Of a stretch of 64,000 nucleotides of DNA, positions 43,215 to 55,579 are shown in pieces (positions within the stretch are counted from its first letter, which is position 1; each line of letters opens with the position of its first letter). A program made the translations under genes and the position numbers. The DNA is from Ampullaceana balthica (lineage: Eukaryota; Mollusca; Gastropoda; Lymnaeidae). Location: NCBI GenBank assembly GCA_944989445.1, contig CALYLW010000010.1, positions 2,271,234 through 2,335,233 of the forward strand, written 5' to 3'. The notes under the pieces were generated by a model that was not told where the DNA came from, did not search any database, and saw only the letters and a program-made list of their open reading frames with translations.

Positions 43215-43800
43215 AATTAACTGACCATTTCCTGTGTTGCTCCTATAACTGACCATTTCCTGTGTGGCTCCTATAACTGACCATTTCCCTCGCGGCTCCT
43301 ATAACTGATCAATATCTTTGTGGCTCCTATAACTGATCAATATCTTTGTGGCTCCTACAGCTGACCATTTACTGTTTGGTTCCGTTAACTGACCAATTCC
43401 TGTGTGGCTCCCTTAACTGACGTATTCACGTGTGGCTCCTATAACTGACCATTTTCTGTGTGGCTCCTATAACTGCCAATTTCCTGTGTGGCTCCTATAA
43501 CTGACCATTTCCTCTGTGGCCTCTATAAATGACATTTTCCTGCGTGGCTCCTAAAAATGACAATTTCCCGTGTGGCATCTTTTAATTGCCCATTTCCTGT
43601 ATGGCTCATATAGCTGACCATTTCCAGTGTGGCTCCTATAATTTTCCATTTCCTCTGTGGCCTCTATAAATGACGTTTTCCTGCGTGGCTCCTATAACTG
43701 CCAATTTTCCTGTGTGGCTTCTATAACTGACCATTTCCTGTGTGGCTCCTATAACTGACCAATACGTGTGTAGCATTTATGACTGACCATACTACCTGAC
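43215..43800. repeat. 28-bp minisatellite, about 21 copies
   Basis: The unit is tataactgaccatttcctg followed by tgtggctcc. Copies vary (ctctgtggcct, aatatctttgtgg) but keep the period. Confidence 0.95.
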
Positions 43801-44459
43801 CAATTCAAAGCTAACTCCAATCCCTATATGGTACACACCTTCACTTCCAGGCCGAGTTATATTGATCACAAGATTAAACGTATTCTCCTTTTATCTCTCT
43901 TTGCAATAATTTCAACTTAATTTATTCTCTTAAAATTTGGGCCGTTGTTCCCCAGAACTCGAGATCCGCTGAATGGGGCCCTCGTTGTGTTCATAGGAGA
44001 TAAGAGTTATATGACGTCACGGTGTCAACCATTGTTACCTTGCAGCCACGCCTAGGGAGACGCTCTGGTTTTCATCTCTACATTTTGAAGATAAGGGGCG
44101 GGTTTACTTTATTTTGCACGGTCCTAGGCCATTGTTTCTTTGTGCTGCAGCGTCGCTTATCAGGATGATACTGAACAGACTTACTTAAAAAACACGAACG
44201 TATTTTTTTACAAGGGAATTAGTGCCGTGTCTGAAATATTGAATAATGTGATGACAAAGGTTCAACTGACTTTGATGTAACCGCCATTGTTTTCTGTGTT
44301 AACTAGCTTGTCATGGGTCAATTCTGTAGAATATTTAAGAAACAATGACAAACTTAAAATGAGTTTCACGTTTAATTTTACAATTTAAAAAAAAAGGACT
44401 GTTGATTTCAATTTCCATGCGTAATCCATCTGCTCCCTACAATAACCATGTTATCTATT
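43801..44459. other. Intergenic stretch
   Basis: No gene or bounded element recognised. Confidence 0.4.
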
Positions 44460-44932
44460 AACTAGCAAAAAGCCCTCCAAGGACGGGAGTAAGTGTATGG
44501 TGACCTGTGAAGTTCATGGTAGGACATCACAACATTACCCACCCTCGTCTGTCCGGAGATCCTACCTCCTCCCCCCCCCCAACACTGCGGTCTGTAGTGA
44601 GATCCTACATCCCCTCAACTGCAGTTTGTCGGAGACCCGCCGTCTCGACCGGCCAAATATGTGTATCACGACAAAAATACTATACATTATAGTTATTATA
44701 AATTAAATAAGCAGTAAAAACAAAGTTTTTGGCTACAAATGCCAACGCGCATCGCTCAAAATAAACTCTTGGAAAAAATACTGCACCAAAAATAACTCGT
44801 TTATAGCGTCGTTCAATATGTAAATGAGATTTAATTTTTCTCCGCTACTGATTGGCTGTAGGGGTCTGTAGGAGTTCGAGGGAACAATCGCTATCGATGA
44901 CCCGACAGAACATTGCCTTTTATTATATAGGA
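44460..44932 (-). mobile_element. Helitron-like element, short copy
   Basis: Minus-strand relative of 10495-10863 and 57951-58275, with the hairpin end ccctccaaggacggg near 44471-44485 and the tatataataaaaggc start near 44932. It holds the same internal segment as 17309-18432 (gtctgtccggagatcctacc, gagacccgccgtctcgacc) but only two to three of the C-rich units. Confidence 0.65.
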
Positions 44933-45350
44933 TTATTATATAGGATGTTCTCAATGTAGTTTAATTATTTATTTTTTATTTAATGTCATTATTAGTTCAC
45001 AGACAATTTTTTTTTCTTTTTTTTTCGTTCAGATTTTTGGTTACAGGTGTATACCTAAATTTCTCTTGCATTTTTCACTCAAACTAATCTGAATTATTTA
45101 TTTTCCTTAAATTAAACTTATTTATTGATGTGTTAGTTTAAATAAACTAAATTTTTAATATATTTTTTAGTATTATGCACGGATTTATTGATAAATTAGG
45201 TATATTAAGACGATTTTTAAAAAAATGAGTTCTAATGAACTGATTTATTATTTAATTCATTTTTATAAACTCACTTACATAAATTTTTTAAAAAATTTAC
45301 GAACCTTTATGTTTTTCTACATGAATTAATTTATGATATATTAGTGCTAA

Positions 45351-47095
45351 GGGGCCGTCCATAAAGTATGTCACGCTCCGAGGGGGGAGGGGGTGTAAGA
45401 AAGTGTGACACTTTGTTACAGGAGGGAGGGGTGGGTCAGGCCATGTGTGATGTCACACATTAATTTTTTTAAAAATATTTTTTTCTTATTTATTTATATT
45501 TTTTAAGTAGAATTTGAATAACTTTAAAAATAATTATCAAAAATTTTGTGAAACATTACGATTAGTTTTATGTCAAAATAGCATGAAATGCGTATCTCCT
45601 GAATGTGTTGTTCATAAATCTAAATTGGATGTAGCAGGACTGATATCGAAGGATCAGGAATGTTTTGACAATAATATTCGCACCAACCAATATTTCACTC
45701 AAATTGTTAAATATCAGGACATGAAGCTCAAATTTCAACGTTTTACCTTCAAGACTCTTCCCTTTCTCCAATCCCAATCAACCAAACAGTTGGACCCAAA
45801 GCTTCAGAAAGAGCAGATACAGATTCTCATAAATTTCCTTCCTTGTCTGTAGCACAAACGCTCAAATTTGATGACATTATGCCAAGATCAACAGGAGTTT
45901 TCAAAGTAATACCATATGGAAGTATGTCACTTATATTTTGCCTCACAAACAATGTTGAAGAAACATACCGGACAACACAGAGCTCGGGCTCAGAAGAAAG
46001 TGCCCACCCAAACTGTTCAAAAATCAACTCAAATAAATCGCATCCGTCCTTTAGAATCGCTTCTAGAAGGCAAAGAGAACCTATGGCAGTTATTACCAGA
46101 AGAGAAAATGCACATACAGAGGCTGTTGAGTGGCTAGATGAGGACGAGTTGATCTGTCTGCAATTATCCTTCCAGGAAACGATGATGGTGAAAGATCGAT
46201 GTCAGTCGTAACTATGGATGAACACTTCACCGTTGAAAGATGATGTCCAGTGAATATTTTTGAATGAAACATAATTCACAGAACCATAATAAACAGATTC
46301 AATATAGCACAACAGTTGGTCACATAATTGTTCAATCTAGTCTTTTTTTTAAAGTCAAATTGTTTTGTTTCCTTTTTATTAATTAATTTTATTAATTACT
46401 TCTTATCCTGTGTCAATAGAATGGATAATCGGAAGATTATCTAAAACTTGACCTCTGACCTCACTCATCGTAAATGAAAAGGTAGCTGATAAATGATGTG
46501 TATTATATAATTGTCAAGTCTAATTTTTGCAACTTTTGTTGTCAAATTCGACCTAGATTGAGTTACTGTTTCATTGAATAACTGTGACAACTGTTGACAA
46601 TTAACTATTCTACCATTAAAGTCATTTTAATAATCTGATAGTTCTTTTAGGTGGGGGGTGTACGAGATTTTGGCTACAGCTCCAGAAAATCCGGAATCCG
46701 CTATTTAAAATAAACCGCCTCTGGTTTCGGCAGTTTTCCCTTCTTAAATCCGGCTGGCTGGTAGATCACTAATTTATATTAATATATTCAAGATGGCTCC
46801 GACAAATCCGGCCATTTAAACAAATCTGATTTCGGCTCCAGCGGATTGCACTCCATAAATCCGGCCAAATTCAGCTCCGGCCGGATTAAAAAATTTTGAA
46901 TCTTGTAAATCCCTAATTTAAAGTGGAAATTATATATTTTAATACAGTTTAATAGTGAAGTGTAATGTAAGTCTTAAATTAAATATTTTAATTAGGTGTT
47001 AGTTAAAAATTTTGACAGATATGTGACAGTGTGTGACAGGGGGGAGGGGGTCAAAAATGGTCCAAAATGGCGTGACGTACTTTATGGACGGCCCC
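45351..47095. mobile_element. 1.75-kb element with GGGGCCGTCC inverted termini and captured gene fragment
   Basis: The left end ggggccgtccataaagtatg and the right end (gtactttatggacggcccc) are inverse copies, with subterminal gtgaca-cttt/gtgtgacagg motifs at both ends, as in the 278-bp MITE at 273-550. The flanks are taa on both sides. The interior holds a broken coding region (45514-46211) and, near 46650-46915, a different repeat rich in aatccgg/ggctcc words. Confidence 0.75.
45514..46211 (+). pseudogene. Broken coding fragment with C2H2 zinc-finger-like remnant
   Basis: Codon-like, GC-richer sequence in at least two frames. The first part (to 45852) contains CQNSMKCVSPECVVHKSKLD. The next part shows, in another frame, CHLYFASQTMLKKHTGQH at about 45925-45980, which fits the second half of a C2H2 finger (C-x3-F-x5-L-x2-H-x3-H) with the first Cys lost. 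A further fragment VEWLDEDELICLQL follows in yet another frame. The frame changes show that it is decayed. It may be a host gene fragment picked up by the transposon or a relic of the element's own protein; I do not recognise the parent gene. Confidence 0.5.
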
Positions 47096-47391
47096 TAATG
47101 AATTTACTTATTTATATACAATAACTAATGAATCGATTTATCCATATGTAAGTCTAAATAAATTGATTTATCAATATTTTAGTCTAAATTAATTGATTTA
47201 TTTTAATAAATTAGTTCTACCGAAAGGATTTATTAATATATAAGTTCTAATGAATTGATTTATCCATATTTTAATATAACTGAATTGATTTATTGAGATT
47301 TGTATTCAAATGCGCTCATTTGTTCAATTGATGCATGGACACTGATAGCGACTTCAACGGATGAAAAACCGCTAACCCATTTTCCTTATCG

Positions 47392-47774
47392 CAGTGGCTC
47401 TCACCCTGGGTTCGATCGAAACCCCAGGAGTTCGGCGAGTCAGTCTCAGCGGTTCGGCGGAGGTCAGGACACACACCCGACTCAAATTATTCGTGATGAT
47501 ACGCCGCATTAAGAAGGGTTCAGTGCAGTGGCGTAGCTAGGGATCTGTAGGGATTTGGGGGTCCGGGGGCTTTGCCTCTTTGGGGGGGCCCTGCATACAT
47601 GGCGGTGGCCTAATATTTAATGTAAATAAAAAAATTCGTACACTCCGAGTGGGGGCCCGGGGGACTCACCAATTATGACGCCCCAGCCCCTCCCCTAGCT
47701 ATGCCACTAGTTCGGTGAATGCGCATATGACTCTGGTGGGGGCTCAGTGCTTCCAATAAGGTTAAGAACCACTG
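47392..47774. mobile_element. hAT-like MITE with perfect 8-bp target duplication
   Basis: The ends read cagtggctctcaccctggg and, inverted, cagtggttcttaacctt. The flanks are identical 8-mers (ccttatcg at 47384-47391 and 47775-47782), as expected for hAT transposition. The element is interrupted by a second MITE at 47526-47709. Confidence 0.82.
47526..47709. mobile_element. Second hAT-like MITE nested in the first
   Basis: The ends are cagtggcgtagctaggg and the inverse (ccctagctatgccact). The flanking 8-mers are gttcagtg (47518-47525) and gttcggtg (47710-47717), one mismatch. It inserted after the outer element. A truncated relative is at 1612-1760. Confidence 0.82.
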
Positions 47775-48134
47775 CCTTATCGCAATGAAACTCCTTCCAG
47801 CACCAGGCTTACACAATAAAATCTCACTACAACATTGATATTAATAACGCGGTTGCACTGTTAGGCAATCGATGTGTGAATCTTTTTTTTCCATTTCCAG
47901 CTTATACTTAATAACCTGCAGATTAATTTTAGAAATGATTTTTTTATACTTTTATTGAATTTTACTTCATAACTAATTCGTAAAAGAATTCGTTGCGCAA
48001 TTTGAAAAGCGTGAAGATTAAAATACAATATCTATCATTGGTGTAGGGTTTTCTGTCAAGACTCTGCTAAACAGTTATTGTGGACATTGACGCATAGTAT
48101 AATGAATGTTTCTGTAGCCTGTTGTTTACGGTTA

Positions 48135-48715
48135 AGGTAAATATTATGAAATTATTCCATATTACCTTATTGGAGGTTGATATTATGAAATAATTCCACA
48201 TTACCTTATTGGAGGTGGTTGATATTTTTATAATTATTCCATATTACCCTATTGGAGGTTGATCTTATGAAATTATTCCATATTACCTTATTGGAGGTTG
48301 ATCTTATGAAATTATTCCATATTACCCTATTGGAGGTTGATCTTATGAAATTATTCCATATTACCTTATTGGAGGTTGATCTTATGAAATTATTCCATAT
48401 TACCCTATTGGAGGTTGATCTTATGAAATTATTCCATATTACCTTATTGGAGGTTGATCTTATGAAATTATTCCATATTACCTTATTGGATGTTGATATT
48501 ATGAAATTATTCCATATTACCTTATTGGAGGTTGATCTTATGAAATTATTCCATATTACCTTATTGGAGGTTGATATTTTGAAATTATTCCATATTACCT
48601 TATTGGAGGTTGATCTTATGAAATTATTCCATATTACCTTATTGGAGGTTGATATATGAAATTATTCCATATTACCTTATTGGAGGTTGATATCATGAAA
48701 TCATTCCATATTACC
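48135..48715 (+). repeat. 39-bp minisatellite, about 15 copies
   Basis: The unit is ttggaggttgatcttatgaa followed by attattccatattacctta. The period is divisible by three and stop-free in one frame, giving a 135-codon open frame with a 13-residue repeat (EVDLMKLFHITLL). There is no other evidence for translation. Confidence 0.97.
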
Positions 48716-49084
48716 TAATGTGCCAATTATTGTGATCGAGACAAACTGTTTCCAAAGACAATGATTTAAGAACCGCTGCAAGACCAGATCTTAAACCTTC
48801 CAGGTATTCTCCACTGTGTGAAACGTCAACAACTGGACACAATCATCTCCAGTTAACCGGCCAAAGGACCCGTTCTTAACGGTATTCCTCTTGATCCCTT
48901 CGGTCGTCGTTAACCTGGGGTGGGGGGTGGTGGTCTGGACAGCTGTTTGTTGTAGCCCGGTGACCGATCAGACGTCACTGTTTGTCCAGCAATGGAAACA
49001 AAGTGTTGAGGGTTGTTTGTTGTGGAGCTGTTTGGGTTGTGTGGCAAGCCGGGACATCTGCGTTGGGCGAGGGCGATTCAGAAA
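48716..49084. other. Intergenic stretch
   Basis: Slightly GC-richer than the neighbours. A 67-codon open frame (48891-49094) has no recognisable domain. Confidence 0.35.
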
Positions 49085-49620
49085 TAGTTCTTGAACCGCT
49101 ACATTCAATCATACACCAATCATATTGTTCTTGAACCGCTACATTCAATCAGACACCAATCATATTGTTATTGAACTCTTAGATTCCATCAGACACCGGT
49201 CATATGACTTCTGGCTGTTAGATGCAATAAGACACGTATCATCTTGTTATTGAACTTTTGTAATCAATCAAGACACCAATCATATTGTTATTGAACTACT
49301 ACATTCAAACAGGCACCAATCAAATTGTTATTAAACTGTTATATTCTATCAGACACCAACCATATTGTTACTGAACTGTTAGATTCAATCACACACCAAT
49401 CATATTGTTATTGGATTGTTAGATTCTATCAGACATCAATCATGTTGTTATTGAACTGTTAGATTCAATCACACAACAATCATATTGTTATTGAATTGTT
49501 AGATTTTGTCACAAACACATCATATTGTTATTGAACTGTTAGATTCTATCAGACATCAATCATGTTGTTATTGAACTGTTAGATTCAATCACACACCGAT
49601 CAATCATGTTATTATTTAAA
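49085..49620. repeat. 40-bp minisatellite, about 13 copies
   Basis: The unit is gttattgaactgttagattc followed by aatcacacaccaatcatatt. It shows moderate divergence, with variants tctatcagacatcaatcatg recurring in alternation. Confidence 0.93.
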
Positions 49621-50106
49621 TCTTGGATTGTATCAGACACAAGTCAAATCTGAACGTTTGAACTATTTTTAAAAAAAAATATTTTCTCCATAACTCTCTG
49701 CTGGACATTTTCTAAACATTATGTCTATCTGCATCTTAACTCATTGCAGGACATTTTCTAAACATTATGACTATCTGCATCGTAACTATCATGTGTTTAA
49801 ACACCGTTGGAGATATTTTTACCAAGCTTCCTTTTATTTTGCTATCTTCAATTTTTATCATTCTAAGGTTTAAATCACAGTTTTAGAACCACTATATGAC
49901 GCACTAGTTAACGTAGAGAAGGTATGTGACAATTGGCCCTGTTGTTTTATCTAAAACTAACAACGGATCGCTATCAAAGCATTAGCCCAACATCATTTAT
50001 AAAATCTCCATTTCAGCTCAATAATATAAAAAATATAAAAGCTTAAGTCACTCACTGTCTCCGTAACGCTGAAGGACATAGTACAACAGTCCATAGCAGT
50101 TAATAA

Positions 50107-51371
50107 GACTAAAAAATTCATTATATATGAGACATAACTAAAAGTATTGATATGTTCAAACGTGACAAACATTTGCAGACTGACACCGAGTGATATCTCC
50201 TGGCTTTAAAACCGGGGGAAGGGACAGCAGTGGATGTGGACATCGACGGGTGGCGTAAACGAGTGAAATCAAATGGCACGTGAAAGAAAAACAATAGCAA
50301 ACCGTGAATTTGAATTACATATGTTATATAGAGATAAACTAAAAATGCATTAATTTAATTACGATACGTTCGATTGATCTGAAATTTTGATACGATGCAT
50401 TGTTAGGTGTCACAAGTCTAGTGCCAAATTTCAGCTACATGGCATCACGGAAAGTGTGGCATTGTTTACTTAGGTTTTTCCGCCCTCCCGCGAACCCAAG
50501 ACAGAAGTTAATATTAGGCATTTAAAAACAACCCCCAAAAACAAAGTTTTTGACAATAAATCCCTTATATATGAGACATAACTAAAATTATTGGTTATGT
50601 TCAAACGCGACAAATATTTACAGCCTAAAACAGAGTGAATTCACCCTGGTTTTAAACACGAGATGTGGTCATCGATGGGTGGCGCAAACTCAAGTGACCC
50701 GAATATAAACAATAGTTACCGCGACATATAGTTTTGTAAAGATAAACTAAAAATGCATTAATTTCATTACGGTACATTCGATCGATCTGAAATTTGATGC
50801 GATGCATTGTTAGGTAACACAAGTCTACGTGAAAAATTTCAGCTCAATAGTATCACGGGAATTGCGTCATTTTTTATTTTCTTTTTCCGCCTGCCCAACG
50901 ACGAACGACAAGATTTCGAAGTTAATATAGGGGATTTAATTAAACAACCCCGTAAAAACAAAGTTTTTCATAAATCTCTTATATATGAGACAGAACTCAA
51001 CGCGACAAACATATACAGATTGAAAATGACTTAAGTCCCCTTTGCTGTAAAACCGGGGCGGGTAGAGAGGGTGACGTGTGGTCACCGATGGCAGGCGTGA
51101 ACGTCTCAAGTGGCATGAGACGTCGAACAATAACAAACCATGAAATCTAATTACACATAGTTATATAGAGATAAACTAAAAGTGCATTAATTTAATTGCA
51201 GTACATTCGATCGATCTGAAATTTTGAAACGATGTATTGTTAGGTAACACAAGTCTACGTGGAAAATTTCAGCTCCATAGCATCACTTGAAAAGTTTCAT
51301 TTTAGACTTTTGTTTTTCCGCCTGCGAACGAGATGACAACAAGATTTCTAAGTTAATATAAGGGATTTAAA
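50107..51371 (-). mobile_element. Three R500 repeats in tandem, minus strand
   Basis: Units run about 50107-50520, 50520-50937 and 50937-51371. Each shows, inverted, the blocks tcccttatatatgagacata, ctgaaattttga, taaactaaaaatgcattaat and tttttccgcc. Neighbouring units meet at ttaa words (near 50519 and 50937), and the cluster ends in ataagggatttaa. An open frame at 50807-51034 lies within this repeat and is not a gene. Confidence 0.78.
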
Positions 51372-51667
51372 AAGAAATGTATCATTTTGGTTTCGAGGTT
51401 AACAAATATTTGCAGGATTATTGATTCGTTAAATAAATTTCATAATTTGAATGTTGACATACGAAGCCTTTTGGATTGTTTGGTTGTTTTTTTAACTGAT
51501 GGTTGAGGTCGGAGATTCGTTTTCAGAAAATGATTTGGTTGAATGTTACACCACAAAACTCTATTTCCGAGGCAAACATAGCTAGGACTCAACAATGAAT
51601 CTCACAGTAACATGAGTTTAAGTTTTCTCGAAAAAGTATTGGAACCTCATGCATGAAATAATGAGAA
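51372..51667. other. Spacer between R500 cluster and R500 variant B
   Basis: AT-rich, no feature recognised. Confidence 0.35.
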
Positions 51668-52176
51668 AGATGTTTTTTAAATCCTATATATTAACTCGTG
51701 GTGCCTACTTGATGCCTTGCTTGATTGTTTGAATGCCGAAAAAACTTTAGATAGATTTTTAACCCACTTCCTCGTAAGCTGGCGAGCTGCAATTTTGCAG
51801 GCAGACTCGTTTCAATGATAAAAATGACCTATCAAAATTTCAGATCGATCGAATGTACTGTTAGTAAATTAATGAATTGTTAGATTCTCTCTATTTATCT
51901 CTATGTAGCATGTATTTTTGTGCGAGAGTGTCGCGGTGCGTATTATATTGAACGATCTTTTATTACTTTTATGTCGCGCTGTGCGGTGCGTATTATATTG
52001 ACGATAGTTTATAAAAATATATTCCCGATCGGTGCGTTGCGCATTATATTAAACATGTTTTAGGAGACATAACTAAAATTTTGTTTTTTTTTATAATTTT
52101 CTTGCGCTGCGTATTGTAATGAACATTCTTTTAGTTCTGTCTCGTATATAAAGGATTTATAGTCAAAAAGTTTTTA
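51668..52176 (+). mobile_element. R500-related repeat, variant B, plus copy
   Basis: Inverse partner of 32146-32655, with nearly the same length. The block ggtgcgtattatattga and close variants appear four times at about 51935-52110. The right end aaaggatttatagtcaaaaa matches the R500 right end. Confidence 0.72.
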
Positions 52177-52789
52177 AGAGTTTTTTAAAATACTTTATGA
52201 ATTTGTATTCTGAAACATGAAAGCACGTAACTTGAACCTTTAACAGAGCAAAAGGAAGTATTTCAGACCAAGTGACTGCTCCGATACTCATGTGTTACGT
52301 TTGGATTTTTTTAAATTTACAAACGCTTGTTGCATATGCAAAAGTAGGTAAGTTCTTTAAACTTTAATTTATTAATTTTTAGTATTAGAATAATGGAAAT
52401 GTTGCCTAAATTTATTCTTTCTTTTTACTTATTATTATTTTTTTTTAAAATAAATGTTGATTATACTGTGCAATGGATAAAAGGGTAATGGGGAATTTTA
52501 GAAAGGATTTTTATGTGGAATTTTTCTTAATTTAAAAAAAAAGTATTTAGAAATGTATTATATGGCTAACCTCACCAAAGACCAGCCGGCTGTCAAAATC
52601 TGGATCGCTCCATACTTTTCTTTAACTTTAATATAACTAGCGCTATGTATCTAATAAACATCACTATTGCGTTTGGTGTGTAATTTTTGGTTATAAAGTT
52701 TTTTAAAAAGTAAAGTTAATTTGGTGCGTAAAATCTTAATTTGTGTTTTCTTGTTAATGACAATTGAAATAATATTGTCATTAAAATGC
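52177..52789. other. Intergenic stretch
   Basis: AT-rich, no feature recognised. Confidence 0.35.
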
Positions 52790-52985
52790 GGTGCTACTCA
52801 AACTTTTAGTATGATGCTCTATTTTCCATAAAATTGACATATTCTATTGGGATAGCATGAGTGGTTGCAGGTGGAGGATTATAATTATATTATTCTGGCC
52901 TCTCCTGGTAACTTCTGCGGACCGGCAGCGGATGGCCCATGGATCGGCACCGGTCCGCTGAGCACTACTTTGAGAAGCACTGGTG
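52790..52985. mobile_element. hAT-like MITE, diverged copy
   Basis: Shares with 62127-62314 the left part actcaaacttttagtatg, the block aacttctgcggaccggc and the right end ctttgagaagcactg. The target duplication is not clear. Confidence 0.6.
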
Positions 52986-53020
52986 TACGGGGCACTGAGA
53001 TTGAAATATTAATATCTATC

Positions 53021-53887
53021 TCTATATATATAAGACGCATTTGTTGTCTGTCCGTCGTCTGTCTGTTCCCTTATAACTCAAGATCCAGACAACCAAATAA
53101 CGTGAAATTTGGTACACGTACACAAAATTATACCGGAAAGGTTATTAAACAGGTTTCGTTCCATATATATAAGATACTGGGGGCCGGGGGCCCAAAATGT
53201 AATTTTTCCTTATATGAGCTATATAAAATTAAAAATTATTGAAAATTAAGACGTAAAATAATGACGCAAAATAATAAACATTTTGGTGTCGAGATTAACA
53301 AGAAGGCGACTATCGCCATAAAATAATTGTTTTGCTATTGTTGCTTTGTTATTGTTGCTTTTGTTGTTGCTGTTGTTGTTGTAGTTGTTGTTTTGTTGTT
53401 GTTGCTTTGTTGTTGTTGTTGTTGTTGTTTTGTTGTTGTTTTTGCTGTCTTTGTTGTTGTTTTGTTTTTGTTGTTTTTGTTGTTGTTTTTGTTGTTGTTT
53501 TGTTTTTTTTGTTTTGTTGTTGATTTTGTTGTGTTTGTTGTTGTTCTGTTTTTGTTGTTTTTTGTTGCTTTTGTGTTGTTTTTGCTGTTGTTGTTGTTGT
53601 TGTCCACAACCTTGCCCTGCGACGACAATGTCCTTAATGTTGTTGTTGCTTTGTTGTTGTTGCTGTTGTTGTTGCAGTTGTTGCTTTGTTGTTGTTGCTT
53701 TGTTGTTGTTGCTGTTGTTGTTGTAGTTGTTGTTTTGTTGTTATTTTTGTTGTTGTTTTGTTTTTGTTGTTTTTTTGTTGTTTTTGTTGTTTTTGTTGTT
53801 GTTTTGTTGTTGTTGATGTTGCTGTTGCTGTTTCTGTTGTTGTTTGTGTTGTTGTTAAACCCGTGCAAAGCCGGGTATTTGCCCCTA
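53021..53887 (+). mobile_element. Helitron A (non-autonomous, TTG-filled)
   Basis: Begins TC followed by tatatatataagacgcattt and ends in a hairpin (cccgtgcaaagccggg, 53860-53875) followed by CTAG at 53884-53887, as Helitrons do. The first ~290 bp match the start of Helitron B (53893-54176). Most of the rest is TTG-rich simple sequence. It abuts Helitron B directly, head to tail. Confidence 0.8.
53327..53855 (+). repeat. Imperfect (TTG)n/(TTTTGTTG)n tract, about 530 bp
   Basis: Almost pure t and g with scattered c, interrupted near 53603-53640 by a short unique segment (cacaaccttgccctgcgac). It creates long open frames on both strands that are compositional artefacts. Confidence 0.95.
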
Positions 53888-54729
53888 GTATACATATAAG
53901 ACGCATTTGTTGTCTGTCCGTCGTCTGTCTGTTCCCTTATAACTCAAGATCCAGACAACCAAATAACGTGAAATTTGGTACACGTACACAAAATTATACC
54001 GGAAAGGTTATTAAACAGGTTTCGTTCCATATATATAAGATACTGGGGGCTGGGGGCCCAAAATGTAGTTTTTCCCTATATGAGCTATATAAAATAAAAA
54101 TTATTGAAAATTAAGACGTAAAATATTAAACATTTTGGTGTCGAGATTAACAAGATGGCGTTTATTGCCATAAAATAATGTGATGTGACGTCATAGTTTG
54201 AGTTCATATTAATTTGTAAATAGGAAACAAAGTGAAAAGAGCAGTGATTATTTTAATTTATATTTTTAATTGTTTATATACCGCTGTGGGTGTGCGTTTA
54301 AGTATTTGTGTGCACATGTGTGAATCAGTGAGTGTGTGTGTTTTTTGTTGTGAACTAAATGTTATGAAATGGTTTATTTTTATGTCTGTTAATGTTGCGC
54401 CTCTAACAAGATTACGTATATATTTTTATAAAATTTGTTTGCAAATTACATATTTTTTACTTTACACTGTTTCTTTTTTGTATATTCTATATGTATTTTA
54501 TCCAGTCGTCCGATCAAGCTTTTTCCTTTTATCGGCGAGGGTAGGAGTCAATAATATCGTCCATCCCTGGGTGGCATAAACACTGTAGCTAAGCAACTGT
54601 GTTTATACTTTTTGCATAACTTAAACGAAACCAGCAGGGCACATTTTAAGCTCAAACATTGCGTTTCGAAATGTTTCTTTAAAACAAATAAACCCCATAC
54701 AACAGAAAAATGAATTATATAAATTATCA

Positions 54730-55560
54730 CTTACTGGGGGCGGGGGCCAAAATGTATTTTTTTTCCGTATATTTAAAACTGACTCGAAACTAATTCTCCA
54801 ACCTCCCGTGAAGGTAGAAGCATGAAACTTTTGGGAACTTGCCAAATACACTATTATGACGACAATTGGTGAAAAATAATGTAAACATTTCCACTCATGG
54901 GTGGCCGGGTGCCCCAAAACCGGTTTTTCCTTATATGGGATATATAAAACTGAATCAACACCAATTCCTCATATTCCCGAGTAGGTAGAAGCATGAAAAT
55001 TTGGAAAGTCGTTGAGTACCCTCCCGCAATGGTAACAGTCGAAAAAAGTATAAAGTTATCACTAACTGGGTAGGGGGATGGGCGGGGGCCCAAACGTAGT
55101 TTTTTCTTAAATGAGCTATATAAATCAGGCTCATCATTAAATCTCCTATTTCCTGTGTAGATAGAAGCATGAAACTTTGTGTTGTTGTTATATACCCTCT
55201 TAAAATGGTAACTGGCGAAACATTAATAAAAATTATCACTCACTGGGTGGTCAGAGGCCTGAATGTAGTTTTTTTTCATATATCAAACTGACTCATCAAT
55301 AATTCTCCAAATTACCATGTAAGTAGAAGAATGAAACTTTTGGAAGATTTTGAGTACCCTCGCGCGATGGTAACATGCGAAAAAAATATATAAAATTATT
55401 ACTCACTAGGGGGCCTTGGGCCAAAATGTAGGTATTTTCCTAATATGAGCTATATAAAACAGACTAATCATTAAATATCCAACTTCCCGTGTAAATAGGA
55501 GCATGAAACTTTGGGAAGTTGTTGAGTACTCTCCCGCAATGATAACATACGGAAAAAAAA
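54730..55560. repeat. Degenerate ~160-177-bp tandem repeat inside Helitron B, 5 units
   Basis: Units start near 54734, 54893, 55063, 55240 and 55405. Shared blocks are gggggcccaaaatgtagttt, tatgagctatataaaactga, gtagaagcatgaaacttt and gttgagtaccctcccgcaat. The same opening block occurs at about 53175 and 54040, near the 5' end of each Helitron, so the array grew from a subterminal segment. Confidence 0.82.
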
Positions 55561-55579
55561 TATATAAAATCCAGGCAGA

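Noticed and set aside
48252..48659. 135-codon open frame with EVDLMKLFHITLL repeats
   Set aside because: Arises from the 39-bp minisatellite; the flanks carry no promoter, splice site or domain.
53327..53899. Poly-Val/Leu/Cys and poly-Asn/Thr/Gln open frames on both strands
   Set aside because: Pure composition effect of a TTG-rich tract inside Helitron A.
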